A DNA stretch of 64,000 nt from Acanthochlamys bracteata (taxonomy: Eukaryota > Streptophyta > Magnoliopsida > Pandanales > Velloziaceae). Under the pieces are notes generated by a model. That model did not search any database. It was not told the origin of the DNA and was given only the letters and a program-made list of their open reading frames with translations. This document shows, in pieces, positions 45,653 to 58,101 of the stretch. A program made the translations under genes and the position numbers. Every line of letters starts with the position of its first letter. The stretch's first letter is position 1. The stretch lies in assembly GCA_019914995.1 (NCBI GenBank), contig CM034138.1, positions 3,472,001 to 3,536,000 on the forward strand, given 5' to 3'.

Positions 45653-46981
45653 GTTTTAGTAAATCGCAAAGATACTGATAGATTTAATCAGTATCCAGAG
45701 AGAGTACAACTATGCTAAGCCAAGCAAGTCTCGAGGCCGTTCACTTCTGGCCGTTTACTTATGTTTGTATTAGTTATGGCAGCAAAACTAATCATAAATT
45801 CAAACCTATTGTGTTAGAGTTGTAAGTTGGTGCTTATAGGTTGTGAGTAGCAATTTATCCTTGTCAAATTAGAGCAAGCAGCAGCCCGTTCTTTCATTTC
45901 AGCTGTTCCCAAGTCAAAGGAGACGTTCAGTATTACTTTATTATATTATGCATGTAGAGTAGTAGATTATTGTCCAGCAGGATGTGGATGACTTAACAAT
46001 TTTTTATTGTTAGGAAGGAAAATTAATATTCAATTTGTCATCATTTTATAAAGTACGAAATTACTCTTGGTTTCTGATGTATTATTGAGCATACTTCTAA
46101 GATAGCCATTGCTGTAGTACTGGACTTTCCGGGATTAGAGAAACTGCTCAAAGTCAGCTTAAAATCAGTATAGCTTTGGTGGACTACTGTCTTGCTACTT
46201 ACTTTTCTATGGGGAACTTGTGTCAAAGTTGGCAATATGGTCTTTCAGAGTATTCTACTTCAATAACTTCTAAAGATACTAGATGGTTCTGCCTAACTGG
46301 TAGGCACACTGAATTAATAAGCACTTCCCTTGTTGTGTCAATTAGATGTCTATTGATCATCTCAAAACACATTCTTTATGCATTCAAAGTTGTCATTGTG
46401 ATAAAAGCTATCATACGACACGTCAATTTCTTATATATTATTGCCAACTTTAATGAGCGAAACTTTGCAAGCATATTCTTACTTTTGTAACCAAACAGTG
46501 TCTCATAAATTATAATTTTCAAAGAATTTTTTGAAACATGAAATTAGGAAAAACGGTGAGGTTAAGAATGTTGCACCCAAAAATAAAATGCACGGCCATA
46601 AATTGCATGATTAATAATGTTAGAGGATAGAACAGATTTTTCTGTTGTTCGCTAGTTTAGTAGATACTATTCTGCCTATTTGTACCCACAAAAATTTGAT
46701 TTAATATGTGGGGAACCCTGGAGAAAGGGGCTCTCGTTCTAATGATGCAGATATTGTTAAATTTATGTTTGTTAGAACTAATAGTTACAAAGTAATTTTA
46801 AGGCATTGAAGTGTATTGAGAAATTGGAATCTGTTAACAATATAGTTTGCATATACTGAGATTGATCCAGCATCAAGAGGCCCCGGACATTTAAGCTTAC
46901 CAAGGTTTAGTTTCAGTTAGCTTGTCGTCAATTTAGAAGATATGTCTGTTGGATCTGAATGCACAACCTTGAGCTTTTTAA
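45653..46981. other. Intergenic, no gene seen
   Basis: No supported coding. Short frames on either strand show no recognisable domains. Confidence 0.5.
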
Positions 46982-47254
46982 GGCCTTATTTGGTTTGGTA
47001 GAGCATTTCAAAATTGAATTAAAATAAGAATCTAATTCAAAAATCTTGGTTCTCCTACCTTGCAGATTCTAATGCTTTTCTGATTTTAAGTAGATGGAAT
47101 TTATAATTAAGCTCGTTACCAAACATCTCTTTCTTTTTAGATCTATAATCAGAAGCTCAAATCAGTAACATTAGACTAAACCAAATATCTTTTTTAGCTT
47201 CTGGGAGAATTTAGAATCTATAATCTGTTTTTAAAACCTCTACCAAACAGGCCC
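46982..47254. mobile_element. Tourist/Harbinger-like MITE
   Basis: The left end GGCCTTATTTGGTTTGGTAG and the right end CTCTACCAAACAGGCCC form imperfect terminal inverted repeats, flanked by TAA on both sides (46979-46981 and 47255-47257). Element length is 273 bp. TIR sequence and a 3-bp TAA duplication are characteristic of the PIF/Harbinger group. Confidence 0.75.
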
Positions 47255-47831
47255 TAAAGCGTGTGCTATGCTCTTTTTGCTAGGTTATTCCTCTTCATAC
47301 CATTTTTTGCTTCATATAACATTTAGCTTTAACTTAACCGTCAAGATCTTTGCCATAGGAAATTTTGCTTATGTTGATTTGGTTTGGATCTTAGTTTAAG
47401 CATGAGTACATGTCTAAATTTGGAGTCATTAATTTTTCTTAGAGTAGAAATGCGTCTGGTGGCCTAAAAATTATTCTTCAGATAGGGTAAAAGCAACAAA
47501 ATAGTTCTCACATATATTATCAGCTGGACATCAATCAGATTGTATACAACATTTTCTGACTTCAACTCATTATAAATACATAAGTTATCCTCCTAACTTA
47601 AAAAGCTCTGATGCACTGCTACCCTCAATGTTGACTCACTGATGTGACCACCCCATACCAAGTATAGAAATTAGATGGTCTAGTTAGAAGGAAAATTTGA
47701 AGGCCTGATTAAAAATCCTATATCAAATCCCTGACTGGGTTCACAAATAGGAACAACTGTGATATCAAGAGAATGGGATACACAGATGTACGTCCTTCGT
47801 GTTTGCTATGTACCTTTTCCTGCGTTGCTAT
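47255..47831. other. Intergenic, no gene seen
   Basis: No supported coding. A TGTGACCACCCCATACC stretch at about 47643 resembles an LTR start and is an alternative left end for the repeat that follows. Confidence 0.4.
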
Positions 47832-50500
47832 TGTAATATCTCAATTTTCTTTAATAGATAGTCTTGTCGATATAAATAAATTGGGGTAAGTGTGTAAGTT
47901 GGGTCTGTCGGTGGACTCTAAACGCAACACCATGTATTAAGTCCTAGGCTTAACTAGAACCCTCTAATCTATTATTTTCCTTACTTACCTTCTCTAATGT
48001 TTTGCTTTCGTTCACCTCTCCCTCCCGAGGCTTGCAGTGTGATCTCTCCGCCGCTCCAAGCTCGCTGACGATCGCCGTTTCCTTCTCCCACGTGAAGCTT
48101 CTTTCATTTCATCTTCTCTCTCGCCGCCGTCTCTTCTTAAAAACTCGAACCGCGGCGGCAACGAGAGCGAGCCGTGGGACGGGTTTCGTGGACGAGCCAC
48201 AATCGCCGGATTTGGGTTGCCGGAGTGCGGAATTTCTATCTTCAACCTTCCTTGTGGCTGCTCTACTAGCAAATTCCTCCCTCTTTCGCTGAATCGTCGC
48301 CGTAGCTCTCCGAACCGACGCTCGTCTCGACCATTGGCGGCGAAGGATCATCGCCGCTGGCATTCTCATTTTCGCCACTGCGGTAAGCTTCCTAAATCGT
48401 TGCAATGGCTTGCTTGAGGCAATTTAAATTCGGTCGTAACCCTAATTGCCGGAATCCGGCGAACTTGGGAGCTCCACTGTTTGGCCGAAATGAAATATCT
48501 AAATCTCGTTGCTAAAACTTGAAATTGAACTAGTTGCAAATTCTTTTCTTTGCGGTAGGAATTTTCTCTTTGAAGCGCAAAAAGATTCAACGTCGATATT
48601 GGAGCTAATTAAGAGCTAGGTAAGCTTTTATCCAAACTAGCATTTACTTTTAAAAAGACATGGGTTTGTGATTATGAAAGAAGTTGAATTCATGCGTGGG
48701 CGTTATTTTTATATAGAGCTATAGCATTGTAGGTGCGTAGTGTTCGTTAATATTAAATTGATCGACATTAGTATTTATTGTGCATATTTGTTAGGATTGA
48801 AAAGAGGAAGATAGTGAACTAAGGATTTTGGCGGCTTTAGCAATAACGAAAGAATTTAAGGTGAGTGTTACCGTATCACATTTTTCTTCCTAAATTAACG
48901 CTAAGTCTTCGGAACAGGTAACATTTACTTTGATTCTCAGGCATACCTTTACAATTTCTTACATTTTACGATTATACCCTCCATAATGCATAGTTGTATG
49001 TGATATATGTTTTGTTGATATGATAAGTATTTATGATAGTATAAATAGTAACTTGGATTTACAATATGTTGATAAATGTATCAAATGAGTATTAATGGGA
49101 ATTTGAAAGATGATTTATATGCATATGGTTTATGAACGATTGGATAAGTATTATTATATCTTACTTAAAGAGTTAAATGATTTACAACGATGCTTTATGG
49201 ACTTTCTATATGATTTGAGAATGATTCGTATGATGTTAATATGCTTTCATTTGATAAGCCAATAGATTATGTTTGACAATTAATTTGAATTTTATCTAAA
49301 TGGTATTTATTGAACTATTTGTGGACTTTGAAATGTTTGGAGAGTCGCGTTACCTTTTTTGAGGCAGGCGATAGATAGAGACTGAGTTCAGGATTCTCGT
49401 CTCTCTCTCCTCTCTCTTTCGTCTGTAAATTAGGTGGGCCCATGCGCTTGGGGGCGATAGTACCACGGCACTCGGGTTAAATGTATGGATATGTGGACGA
49501 GCTGGAGACGCGGTCTCGCTCGGTCCTTGGTATCTATCCCGACTCTCTGACTGGTATAATTGTTATGGATTGTTGTTGGGCATTGAATGTTTTAATTATT
49601 AAAAGTCCTGTTTGACTTATTCGATTGGATTTCAATATGAGATTCATTATTTATTATTCATTAAAGTATTTATATTTCAGTTATCTATATATTTAGTTAT
49701 TATATAAATATGTTGTATTAATTACTTATATTTAATTATTCATTTTATTTAGTAAATCTTTTATTAAATCGCAATGTTTATATTATACTTTTAAAGATAA
49801 CTTAAAATGTTTATATATGAAGAGCATATTTTTGAGTTTATTTTATGATCATTTGACTGATGCATATGCATCACATATAGCCAAATCTTCCGTACTAAGG
49901 ACTGAGTCGGTGTGGAACAATTCAAGACTTAGTAGAAATGATCTTGATCTAACCCGTTACATATTTGTTCATATAGAAAGTTAGTACTTAAACTTTAGGA
50001 TAATGAATTAGAAAACTTAAACGGTGTATCTGTTATTTTAACCTCACTGAGACTGGGTTCATTTTTTTTTTTTTTTTTTTGGCCTCCCCCAAATAGCTTG
50101 GAGGCAGTAAAGCGAGAAATAGAGTTAGCACCATCAACGAAGTCTACGCATTGAGGGTATTCAAAGGTTCTTCATTACTTTATTTTGCATATAGGAGACT
50201 CTGTGATCTCAAGAGGCCTGTACTATTCTATTGCTTATTTATGTATTGTCGTATATTTTGGGTTATATTTATTTTGTAATATAGTCGGTAAGTTACCGGT
50301 AGCCATTGGTCATAGTGTGTATTTAGTAATCATGTTATTATTCTTTTGTGGTATGAGAAGGTATATATATGTTGTGTCGTTTTGTGTTAAAATTTTTGTG
50401 CTTACACTTTTGGAGTTTTAGGGGAAGTGCTATCGAAATTTTAGTAATTGTTATTTGATGTTGTTAGGACTATTTTGGGGTCATGCCCTAAATAGGGGTT
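47832..50500 (+). repeat. Diverged relative of the 33148-35702 LTR
   Basis: Candidate left end TGTAATATCTCAATTTTC at 47832. It shares, in the same order, a GC-rich leader-like block (about 48000-48420), GGGGGCGATAGTACCACGG (49449-49467), a CCTCACTGAGACTGGGTTCA block (from 50042) followed by a pyrimidine run and GGCCTCCCC, and AAATTTTAGTAATTGTTATT near 50437. The spacing between the G-rich and CCTCACTGAG blocks is about 590 bp here and 495 bp in the other copy. The right end is not clear. Long reading frames at 48002-48590 on both strands lie inside the GC-rich block and look like non-coding by-products. Confidence 0.5.
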
Positions 50501-52761
50501 CTTGCAGGATCCGTTGTTTCTACTGATTTTGCCTACTAGTTATGTTGCAAGAATCATGCTTATGTCGGTTCTTCCATTCATCAATTAATAAATTGACAAA
50601 CATTTTCAAGTAACTTTCAGGACAACATATACTTAGTATCTCTAATTGTAGCGGTTCTATTTTTGCTTTCCATTTCTATACCAGGTACTTCATTAAATTT
50701 AAACTTTGTGCTTGTTAGTTAAACATAAGAGGTACTTTTTTGCTGAAGGTTGAGATAACAAATATTACAACTGCACATCAGTGAGGCATTCACTAATACA
50801 GCTTATTGGTTCATTGAATATCAAATCAACCTAATCCACGCTCGATTAGTTTGCCACAGATTTAGAGTGTAACAAATAAACCTGCAGCATATGAAGTTAC
50901 CCAATGGATTTTGAAATTGAGAACTGTAATTTGTTTGGTTGAGATTAAGAGAACCAGGTCTTGAGATAAGAATTGAAAACTGTAATTTGTTTGGTTGAGA
51001 TTAAGAGAACCAGGTCTTGAGATAAATTGCATTCAACCAGGTCTTGAGATAAATTGCAGTTTCTCAATATGTGTAGAAGTTTATAGCTCATCTTTAACTC
51101 TTGCCCACCCTTTTATGACACATAAACATTACATTTACTTTTTTTTAAACAATAAGAACCGGTTCACTGAGCCTGCTTCATAGCCTACGTTCATTATCGC
51201 ATACTTTTGGGCCTTGTTACATGCTTAACTATCATTTTGGCATATAGTAGAATATTCGGTGAGCATATACTATGTTCATCATTTGAAAAAAGTTTTTTTA
51301 TCGAGTCATCTTAATTTGTTGCTGTTTGGTTATGGCTTGGGTTACTTTAGAAACTACAGTCAAATCTTCATATGAATGATTCACCTAGTATACTTGTTCT
51401 GCTGCCCTAAAAAGTCCATCTTCTTGACTTGCATTACATGATTGGCCTTTATGTAATGGCCAGATCAATCTAGACGGTAAGTTCTTTTTTTTAAATTTCC
51501 TTTTTAATTAATGTTTTAGTGCTTTTCAACGTATGAGGTCATGATCAAGATCTTTTAATATATATATATATATATACAATGAAAGTATGGATATTTTCTT
51601 GAGCATCTCGTTGTTTTTGTTTTTTCTAATCCATTGTTCATTTTTTAACACCCGTATGATGAGGTTGTATCTTATTTCATTCCTGTTGTTTAATGAAAAA
51701 AAATTTAAACAAAAAGGTATCCAAAAATGTACATAGACTATTTTTCTTGACCGCCATCCTTTAATATAACTAGGCGAGCATTTGAAGTACCACCCCACAG
51801 ATGTTTGTACTTGCGACATTTCTATTAGAGTCTCTTTCCATCCGTACCACACAGTAGAAAAAAGAGTTTATTAGAAAGGAGCAGCAGTTTTGTGTCATGT
51901 CTATAGGATGCAGCTGCTGACTTCTTTCTTTGAAATTTGGCAAAACGAGCCACATCTTGCAATTTTGTTTCGTGTACATTTCATTGATGCGATCACTACT
52001 AGATCATGACCTACCACTACCTGCTCCAAATTGCCATTCTTTTCTTTTCCTAGGCTTGATACTGCCGAATTCCTTCATCCATTATTAATTAGTTTTGTTT
52101 CCACTATATAAAAACCTATATTGTCAAAGAGAACGTGTAGGTGATATAAAGTTTCTACCGAACAAACAAAGCAACGTGAAGCTACTACCAAACATCGACC
52201 CCCTTTCATTGAAAAGCTTCCCCTACCTCTCTGAATGTAAACCCATCCTTAACTGTACACTATTAAAAAATTTTTAGAAAAAGGTTGAAATCCATTCCTC
52301 CCGCCAACCAAAAGAAAATATTCCTTGGTATTAATATTATGCATTTAATTTAGTAATCATTAGTTACGCATTCTATTAGATAGATAAAATTGATAATAAT
52401 CATATAAGGTAGACATCAGATAAAATAGAAGCAGTACAAAAAGGACAGAAGGATGAAATAAGAGGTAATGGGATGCAACAACCTATTCAGAGAGCCCTTT
52501 TGTCAACCAAAACTTGAGAAAGAACAATACTCTTTATCACAAATTTTCAATTATCTAAAACATATTTGTGAAGGAAGGTTTAAGTTAGGTACATGAATGA
52601 ATATACTATATGAATTTTTATTTCAGTCATAAACATGTATCTATACAAAAAAAAAAATGAAAAACAAACTTATAAACACAACGAATGAAGCCAGAAAAGA
52701 AGAAAGAAAGCTCAAAATTTGAAATTAAAATCATTTACTCATGATCAAGAGAACAAGATAA
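50501..52761. other. Intergenic with short tandem duplications
   Basis: No supported gene. It contains the tandem repeats at 50915-51057 and a TA microsatellite near 51560-51578. Its right edge is downstream of the RING-H2 stop. Confidence 0.5.
50915..51057. repeat. 56-bp tandem duplication plus nested 27-bp duplication
   Basis: AATTGAGAACTGTAATTTGT begins a 56-bp unit at 50915 that recurs almost exactly at 50971. Its tail, AACCAGGTCTTGAGATAAAT, is then repeated with a 27-bp period (51008 and 51035). Near-identity suggests recent slippage or duplication. Confidence 0.85.
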
Positions 52762-53532
52762 TCAAGGTTGTTGTTGTTGCTGCTGCTGTCTTTCCAAGTC
52801 CATCTCTCCTACTTGGTCTTCAATATGTACTCTCCTTCCTGAACTCTCTCTCGCACTCAACATTCTTCTGAACGACGAACTCAGCCGAGAAGTTACAGAC
52901 GACGAACTCTCCACAGCTTCATTGTCCTTAATAGTAGCTTCCCTACTACTAGTATCTTCTTCATCCAGTACCATTGGCTCTGCAGAAGCTCTACAGACGG
53001 GGCACGTCCCATGGGAATGCAACCACATATCTATGCAATCGACATGAAACACATGTTTGCATCTAGGCAAAACTCTAACACTTTCCCCTTCTTCAAACAC
53101 AGTCAAACAAATGGAACACTCGTCAAACCCAAACCCTCTTGCTTCTCCTTCCTCTAAAACTTCCTCTGACGAACGTTTCTTGTAAGCAAACTTGGGTATG
53201 CGCTCGATAGCATCAGAGTCAAGCCCAGGCGTATGCGATCTTGGGTACTGATAGTGATTGCCACCTACTGAGCGAGCGATGAAGATGGTTTGCCAAGATG
53301 AAGAAGGGTTTCTACGGAGAACGTAACGGGCGTAGAGATGAAGAGCGACAACAAGAGCAATGACGAAGATTAAAGAAAGGAGTGCAGTGATGAGAATACG
53401 TGTGTTGATGTCATAGCTTTGCTGTGACGGAGAAAGCTGCTGGTAATAAGGGTACCATCCGTCGGGTGGGAACGGAGGGAACGGTTGTTGCATCGACGGG
53501 AATGGTGGGATTTGATCGGTAAAATTCGCCAT
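52762..53532 (-). CDS. ATL-type RING-H2 finger E3 ubiquitin ligase
   Basis: A membrane-anchored ubiquitin ligase of the plant ATL family, expected to recruit an E2 and ubiquitylate unknown targets. It is a single intronless exon of 256 aa, typical of ATLs. A Pro/Phe/Tyr-rich N-terminus (1-40) is followed by one transmembrane helix at about 45-68 ([20 protein letters not shown]). The ATL signature GLD block is at 103-105 ([16 protein letters not shown]). The RING-H2 ligands are C139, C142, C158, H160, H163, C166, C177 and C180, with the ATL-type Pro at 156 two residues before the third Cys and W170. The tail is Ser-rich with an Arg-rich patch and ends in a seven-Gln run and Pro. The ATG has a strong context (ACAACAATGG). 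An upstream ATG at 53615 begins a frame that overlaps this start. I do not assign an individual ATL number. Confidence 0.95.
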   Translation of the reverse strand: MANFTDQIPPFPSMQQPFPPFPPDGWYPYYQQLSPSQQSYDINTRILITALLSLIFVIALVVALHLYARYVLRRNPSSSWQTIFIARSVGGNHYQYPRSHTPGLDSDAIERIPKFAYKKRSSEEVLEEGEARGFGFDECSICLTVFEEGESVRVLPRCKHVFHVDCIDMWLHSHGTCPVCRASAEPMVLDEEDTSSREATIKDNEAVESSSSVTSRLSSSFRRMLSARESSGRRVHIEDQVGEMDLERQQQQQQQP

Positions 53533-54340
53533 TGTTGTTCTCGGGAGTGTTGGGAGTTCATAGATGTTGTGGAGGGGAAGAACAAGGTTTTTGTGGTTGT
53601 TGGTTCAACGTTCATAGGCAAATATCAAGCTGCTTGTTTCTCAATGGTCTTTCCATACAATTGCATCATTGACTTTTTAGTTATTGTAAAGACGGATATA
53701 CCCGCGTTCAAGTGAGCTATTTGCTAATAAATAATCGTACATGTTGTACATATGTAGGGATATTATTGTCATCTGTCTGAAAAGAGTTATAATCAAAGTT
53801 GGGATCGTGTCAAACAAGTTAATTGTGCTTACGTTGACATAGAAGTAGAACGTTCTTACAGTGACAAAATTAGTTCGACTGACAGCAACTATAAAAGCGG
53901 TCAGAAACGAATACCACAAATTACTTTTGTCCTTTATGCTGATGTGTATGCTTTTGAAAGGTTGATTATCAGCGTCAGCGTGGAGTTTTCTTTCCTCAAT
54001 TTCTTTCGTTGCCGTGTTGAGATTTAGGATTAGCAATGTCTATAAAAAGCTTTTTTTAAATAAATTATAATTATATTTCAAAAAAAAGTAATATTTTTAA
54101 AATATATATCTGTAAAAATTTATATATTTTAAAGTATATTTAAAGTTTTTTAAAATATTATAAAAATTTAAATGTGAGATATTTTTTAAATAAAAAATAT
54201 TTGATAGTCAAATATTTCCTTACTAGTTTGGTTTTAGATTTTGTAATGTCTAATCCCTGTGGACAAATTGTCCAGCAACTTCGAATTATATATTAAACGA
54301 CGTGAATTGTATTATATTTTGCTGACATGCGAGTTTTTCT
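53533..54340. other. RING-H2 5' flank and intergenic
   Basis: This holds the leader and promoter of the RING-H2 gene on the minus strand. I could not place a TATA box with confidence. An ATG at 53615-53613 opens an out-of-frame reading frame that ends inside the CDS at 53370. The rest has no supported gene; 54040-54200 is AT-rich. Confidence 0.4.
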
Positions 54341-54627
54341 TAGGGCATGTTTTAAGTGGTAAAACTCAATTTTTTTTGCAAGAATTAAAGTTTCATCAAT
54401 TTTTTATATTTTAATTACAAATAAAATTAAAATTTGAGTTTTCAGTTCTACATAAATAGAACTTAAGTTTCATTACATCTCTCATTTTGAATTCACTTCC
54501 AACTCATTTCAAAAATCAATTAAAACATAAAAATTAAATTCTACTTCTAACGTATTTTTTAAAAATTTCACTTCTTATTTTTTACTTTTACGAAATTTAA
54601 TTACGGATATTTAAAATATGCACTTAC
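54341..54627. mobile_element. MITE, third copy of the TTTTAAATA-end family
   Basis: The left end TTAGGGCATGTTTTAAGTGG and the right end ATTTAAAATATGCACTTA are inverted copies, with the same kind of ACTTC/AATTT-rich interior as 19680-19955. Ends are more diverged than in that copy. Confidence 0.5.
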
Positions 54628-54689
54628 ATAAATATATTGGCAATTTTCTAACGGGACAAACAGCGTGGTGTGCAAGTGGTGAGGACTAT

Positions 54690-54949
54690 GGGGGCGTTTG
54701 GGATTGCTTATGAAATGGGGCTTCTGTGAAATGAAGGGTATTTTTGTCCTTTTTGAAAAACGAGCTTTATTTTTTTTACTTCTAAAAAAATAATAAAAAT
54801 ATGCAATAAAAAGATCTCACTCTGTAGAATTTTTCTACACTTTCTAAATTTTTAAATAAATTTTTTATATATTTATAAAATATATATTGAAAAACGTGAA
54901 ATGGAGAATTGAAAAGTTGGGTTGGGGGAAAGCAAAGCCAAACACCCCC
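54690..54949. mobile_element. MITE with GGGGGYGTTTGG terminal inverted repeats
   Basis: The left end GGGGGCGTTTGG and the right end CCAAACACCCCC are 12-bp inverted repeats with one mismatch. Both flanks read TAT (54687-54689, 54950-54952). 260 bp, AT-rich core, no coding. TIR and 3-bp duplication suggest the PIF/Harbinger group, although TAT is not its usual TAA/TTA. Confidence 0.7.
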
Positions 54950-55180
54950 TATGTGAATTGAGGAGCAGATATTTTCAGTCACACTTATTTCGTCAAAAGT
55001 GAGAAAAAAGGAAATTTTATTTTAATGGTTTTATCCCTTGTGCTGATTATAGGCAAGAGTTAAATTAGTGTTCATATAAAATAGAATTGTTTAAATAAAA
55101 AATATTAAATTTTAGAATTATTTTTTAAAAAAATTAAAAATGATATATGCTACAATATAAAAATGCTTATATTTTTAATT

Positions 55181-56504
55181 AGGGGAGAGATACAGTCACT
55201 TTTTATTTTCGGACACTGCAAAGCACTTCAATAGGTGTAGGATGAAGATAATATTCATATTTTTTATCTATCTCTTACTACGCGGTCGATTTATTTATTT
55301 TTGTTCATCCGAATAATTTTTTCAGATCGACATCTCACTACGTTAGTAAATCAATGCAGGTACGACACTGACACATTGATAAATTTTCTTTCACTTTACT
55401 TTTCATTCATTCTTAATTAAATTAATTTAATCTTAATTAATTTGATTAATGTTAAATATTTTATTTCATTTTTTTTGTTTTCGAACTTGATGCAGATATG
55501 GCTAACGAATTCTCTCTCTATTTTTTACTTTCATTTATACTTAATTAATTTGATTTACTCTTAATTAATTTAATTTATATATTAATTAAATTATTTCTTA
55601 ATGAAGTTATTTTCTTATTAATTTAACTTGTTTTATTTTATTTTTTTATTAACTTGTTTTATTTTATTTTCTGATGCAGGTACGTCACTGACGGATCGAC
55701 AAATTCTCTCTCCACTTGGTTTTCATTTACACTTAATTAATTTAGTTTACTTATAATTAATTTTGTTTATGATTAATTAAATTTATTTATTAATAAAGTT
55801 ATGTTTTATAAACTTGGTTCATTTCATTTCTAGGTGAGCTTTGAACTTTCTCACCGAATGCTCTCGGCAGCAAACCAATGGTCGACGACCAATCTCTTTT
55901 GTCTCAGCTCAGCCACCTATGGTCACAGCCGATCTCTTAGCGCGATCTCTCTCGTTTTCCTCTCAACAGCCACTCACGGTGATCTCTCAAGCAATTTTAC
56001 GGTGTCTCTCCTATGTGCTTCGGTAACCACCCATGGTCGACGCTAATCTCTCCTGTCTCAGCTAAGCCACTCATGGCCGCCGTCGGTCTCTCACGCGATC
56101 TCCATCTTGTGCTCAGCTGTCAATCACACGATTTCTCACGGGATCTCTCGACAGCAGCTCGGCTGCCACTCATCGCCGACGTTGATCTCCACTAATGGCC
56201 GAATCTAATCTTTGAAGTAGATTTCGATTCATAAATTTTCCGCAGATGTTGAAATTTTTTTGGGACCGAAATTTGTTTTGAATACGTTTGGTTTATTTTT
56301 TATTTTTTATTTTAACGATTTCGATTCATCAACTTACCGATGCAGTGAGATGTCGGTCAGGATAAAAAAATTCAAACAAACAAAAATAAATAAACCGACC
56401 GCATTGTAAGAGATAGATAAGAAATATGAGATATTATTCTCACCCTACACGTGCTGGAGTGCTTCGGAGTGTTCGAAAAAATAGAGTACATATATCTCTC
56501 CCCT
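55181..56504. mobile_element. 1.32-kb element with long terminal inverted repeats (MULE-like, non-autonomous)
   Basis: The tips AGGGGAGAGATAC and (reverse complement of the right end) AGGGGAGAGATATATGT start inverted repeats of about 165-180 bp. They share TATCTATCTCTTACTACGCG against TATCTATCTCTTACAATGCG and TTTATTTATTTTTG further in. A TTTAATT duplication flanks it (55174-55180, 56505-56511). The interior holds three imperfect repeats that begin GATGCAGGTACG-like (about 55354, 55489 and 55673) in AT-rich DNA, then a GC-richer block of CCACTCATGGTCGCCG-like repeats (about 55870-56200). No transposase is visible. Long TIRs suggest a Mutator-like element, but the 7-bp duplication is shorter than the usual 8-10 bp. 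Confidence 0.75.
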
Positions 56505-58101
56505 TTTAATTATTAATAAAAATTTATAAAATATTATATGAAATTATTTAAAATATAAAATATTTATTTATAGTGATAAGTATTTTAAAAGTTTTCCGAA
56601 GCCTCATCTAAACTCCAAAAGTGAGCGATCAGAACAGAAGAAAAGAAACCGGTTCATAATATTTTGATTACTCCTACCAGTTCGATCAACATTTTAAAAT
56701 ACTAATTTGGATTATAAAGAGCTTTCACAACAAGCTGACACTTTGTTTTGTTTAAAAAAGAAAACAGAGAAAACACATTTGCGTCAGTTCTGCTTACTGG
56801 ATTCTATCAAGTGTTTGAAAACGAACAATTATTATGCTATACACAGTTGGGATACTTGCTATTGGATCCATCCAGCAAACCAATTGAACATTCATTGGAA
56901 ACCTAACCTCTCTAACATTTGGCCACTTCCTTATGTATTATGTTGCGAACAGCATCAACTTTTCTTCTATGAATTTGGGTGCGTTTAGACTAGCGATCCA
57001 AAAAATACTTCTTTTATTTTATTTTATTTTTAATAAATCTTTTATAATATATTATCAAATTTATTTTAAAATTTTAGAAAATATAAAAAATTCAAATCAT
57101 AAAATTTATTATTATTTATTATTATTCTTTTTAAATAACAAATCTTTTAATTAGTTTTTATAATAATAAAATAAAATAGATAAAAACCATTTTGTAAAAA
57201 ATATTTATTATTAAAAAAATCTTTTTTATAAATATTTTCAGACATTCCTTCTATCATCACGGAAGGAGGAGTTGTTGAGCTGTTCTAGAATCTCACGTCC
57301 AAGCACGTAAATAGACAAGGACTTATTATTTATAAACTTTAAACATCAACTGTTCTTCATTGGCTTGACCAGGAATTTGAACCATCACACGCAGGATTTC
57401 AATTTCATGTAAAATCTTCCAGAAACAGAATGATCTTGTTGATGTTGAAGTATAATATAATTAGTATACTAATAAATTTTTATTTGTTTAAAAGTTTTTA
57501 TTAATTAATTTATTGATATAATATCAGGGTCCAAAATTAAATTCAAATAAAAAGTATTTTAGTTATTAAAACATATTTTTATGAAAAACATACTCATGTG
57601 TTCATGCACTCAAGTAAAAAAAACTTGTACATGAAAAAACTTTTAAAATATAATATAATTTATATAATAATAATTTTTTAATTAGAAGTTTTTAAATAAT
57701 TGGTTTGCTAATAGTCATCAGCTACAGAATGCTTGAAACTTGATGAACAAATATGAGAACTTTTTATATTACTACTAGTATCGAGGAGATGTACAGGATA
57801 AAACCTCAACAGAATCTTCGACTGTAGTAGAATAAGCCAAAATATATAGACTACCAACAGCTACCTGAAACAGTTGCATAATGAGTTTAGTGGAGTAATA
57901 AAAATCCATCTGATACGGATAGGAAAATTGAAGAAGATAATCTACTCATCAATCCGAGAAAATATGATGATGACAAGGAGACAGAGAAAAAACAGAGAAA
58001 GCTGGAAGTCGGGAATGCCAAAACAGAGAAGGTTTCTATGGTGGTAAATGATGCTGGACGATCTCGTAGGTACCCAAGGTTGGCGATGAGGTGTCGTACA
58101 T
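56505..58101. other. Intergenic, no gene seen
   Basis: Mostly AT-rich. A 93-codon plus-strand frame at 56707-56988 has no recognisable domain. 57000-57240 is AT-rich with a GGGTGCGTTTAGAC start that may be another MITE end. Confidence 0.4.

Noticed and set aside
48002-48417. Overlapping GC-rich reading frames on both strands, possibly a gene start
   Set aside because: The frames are Arg/Ser-rich in all directions, have no continuation by splicing that I could follow, and lie in a repeat shared with 33240-33500.
56707-56988. 93-codon plus-strand reading frame rich in Cys, Trp and Tyr
   Set aside because: No recognisable motif pattern, signal peptide or splice context. Not enough to call a small secreted protein.
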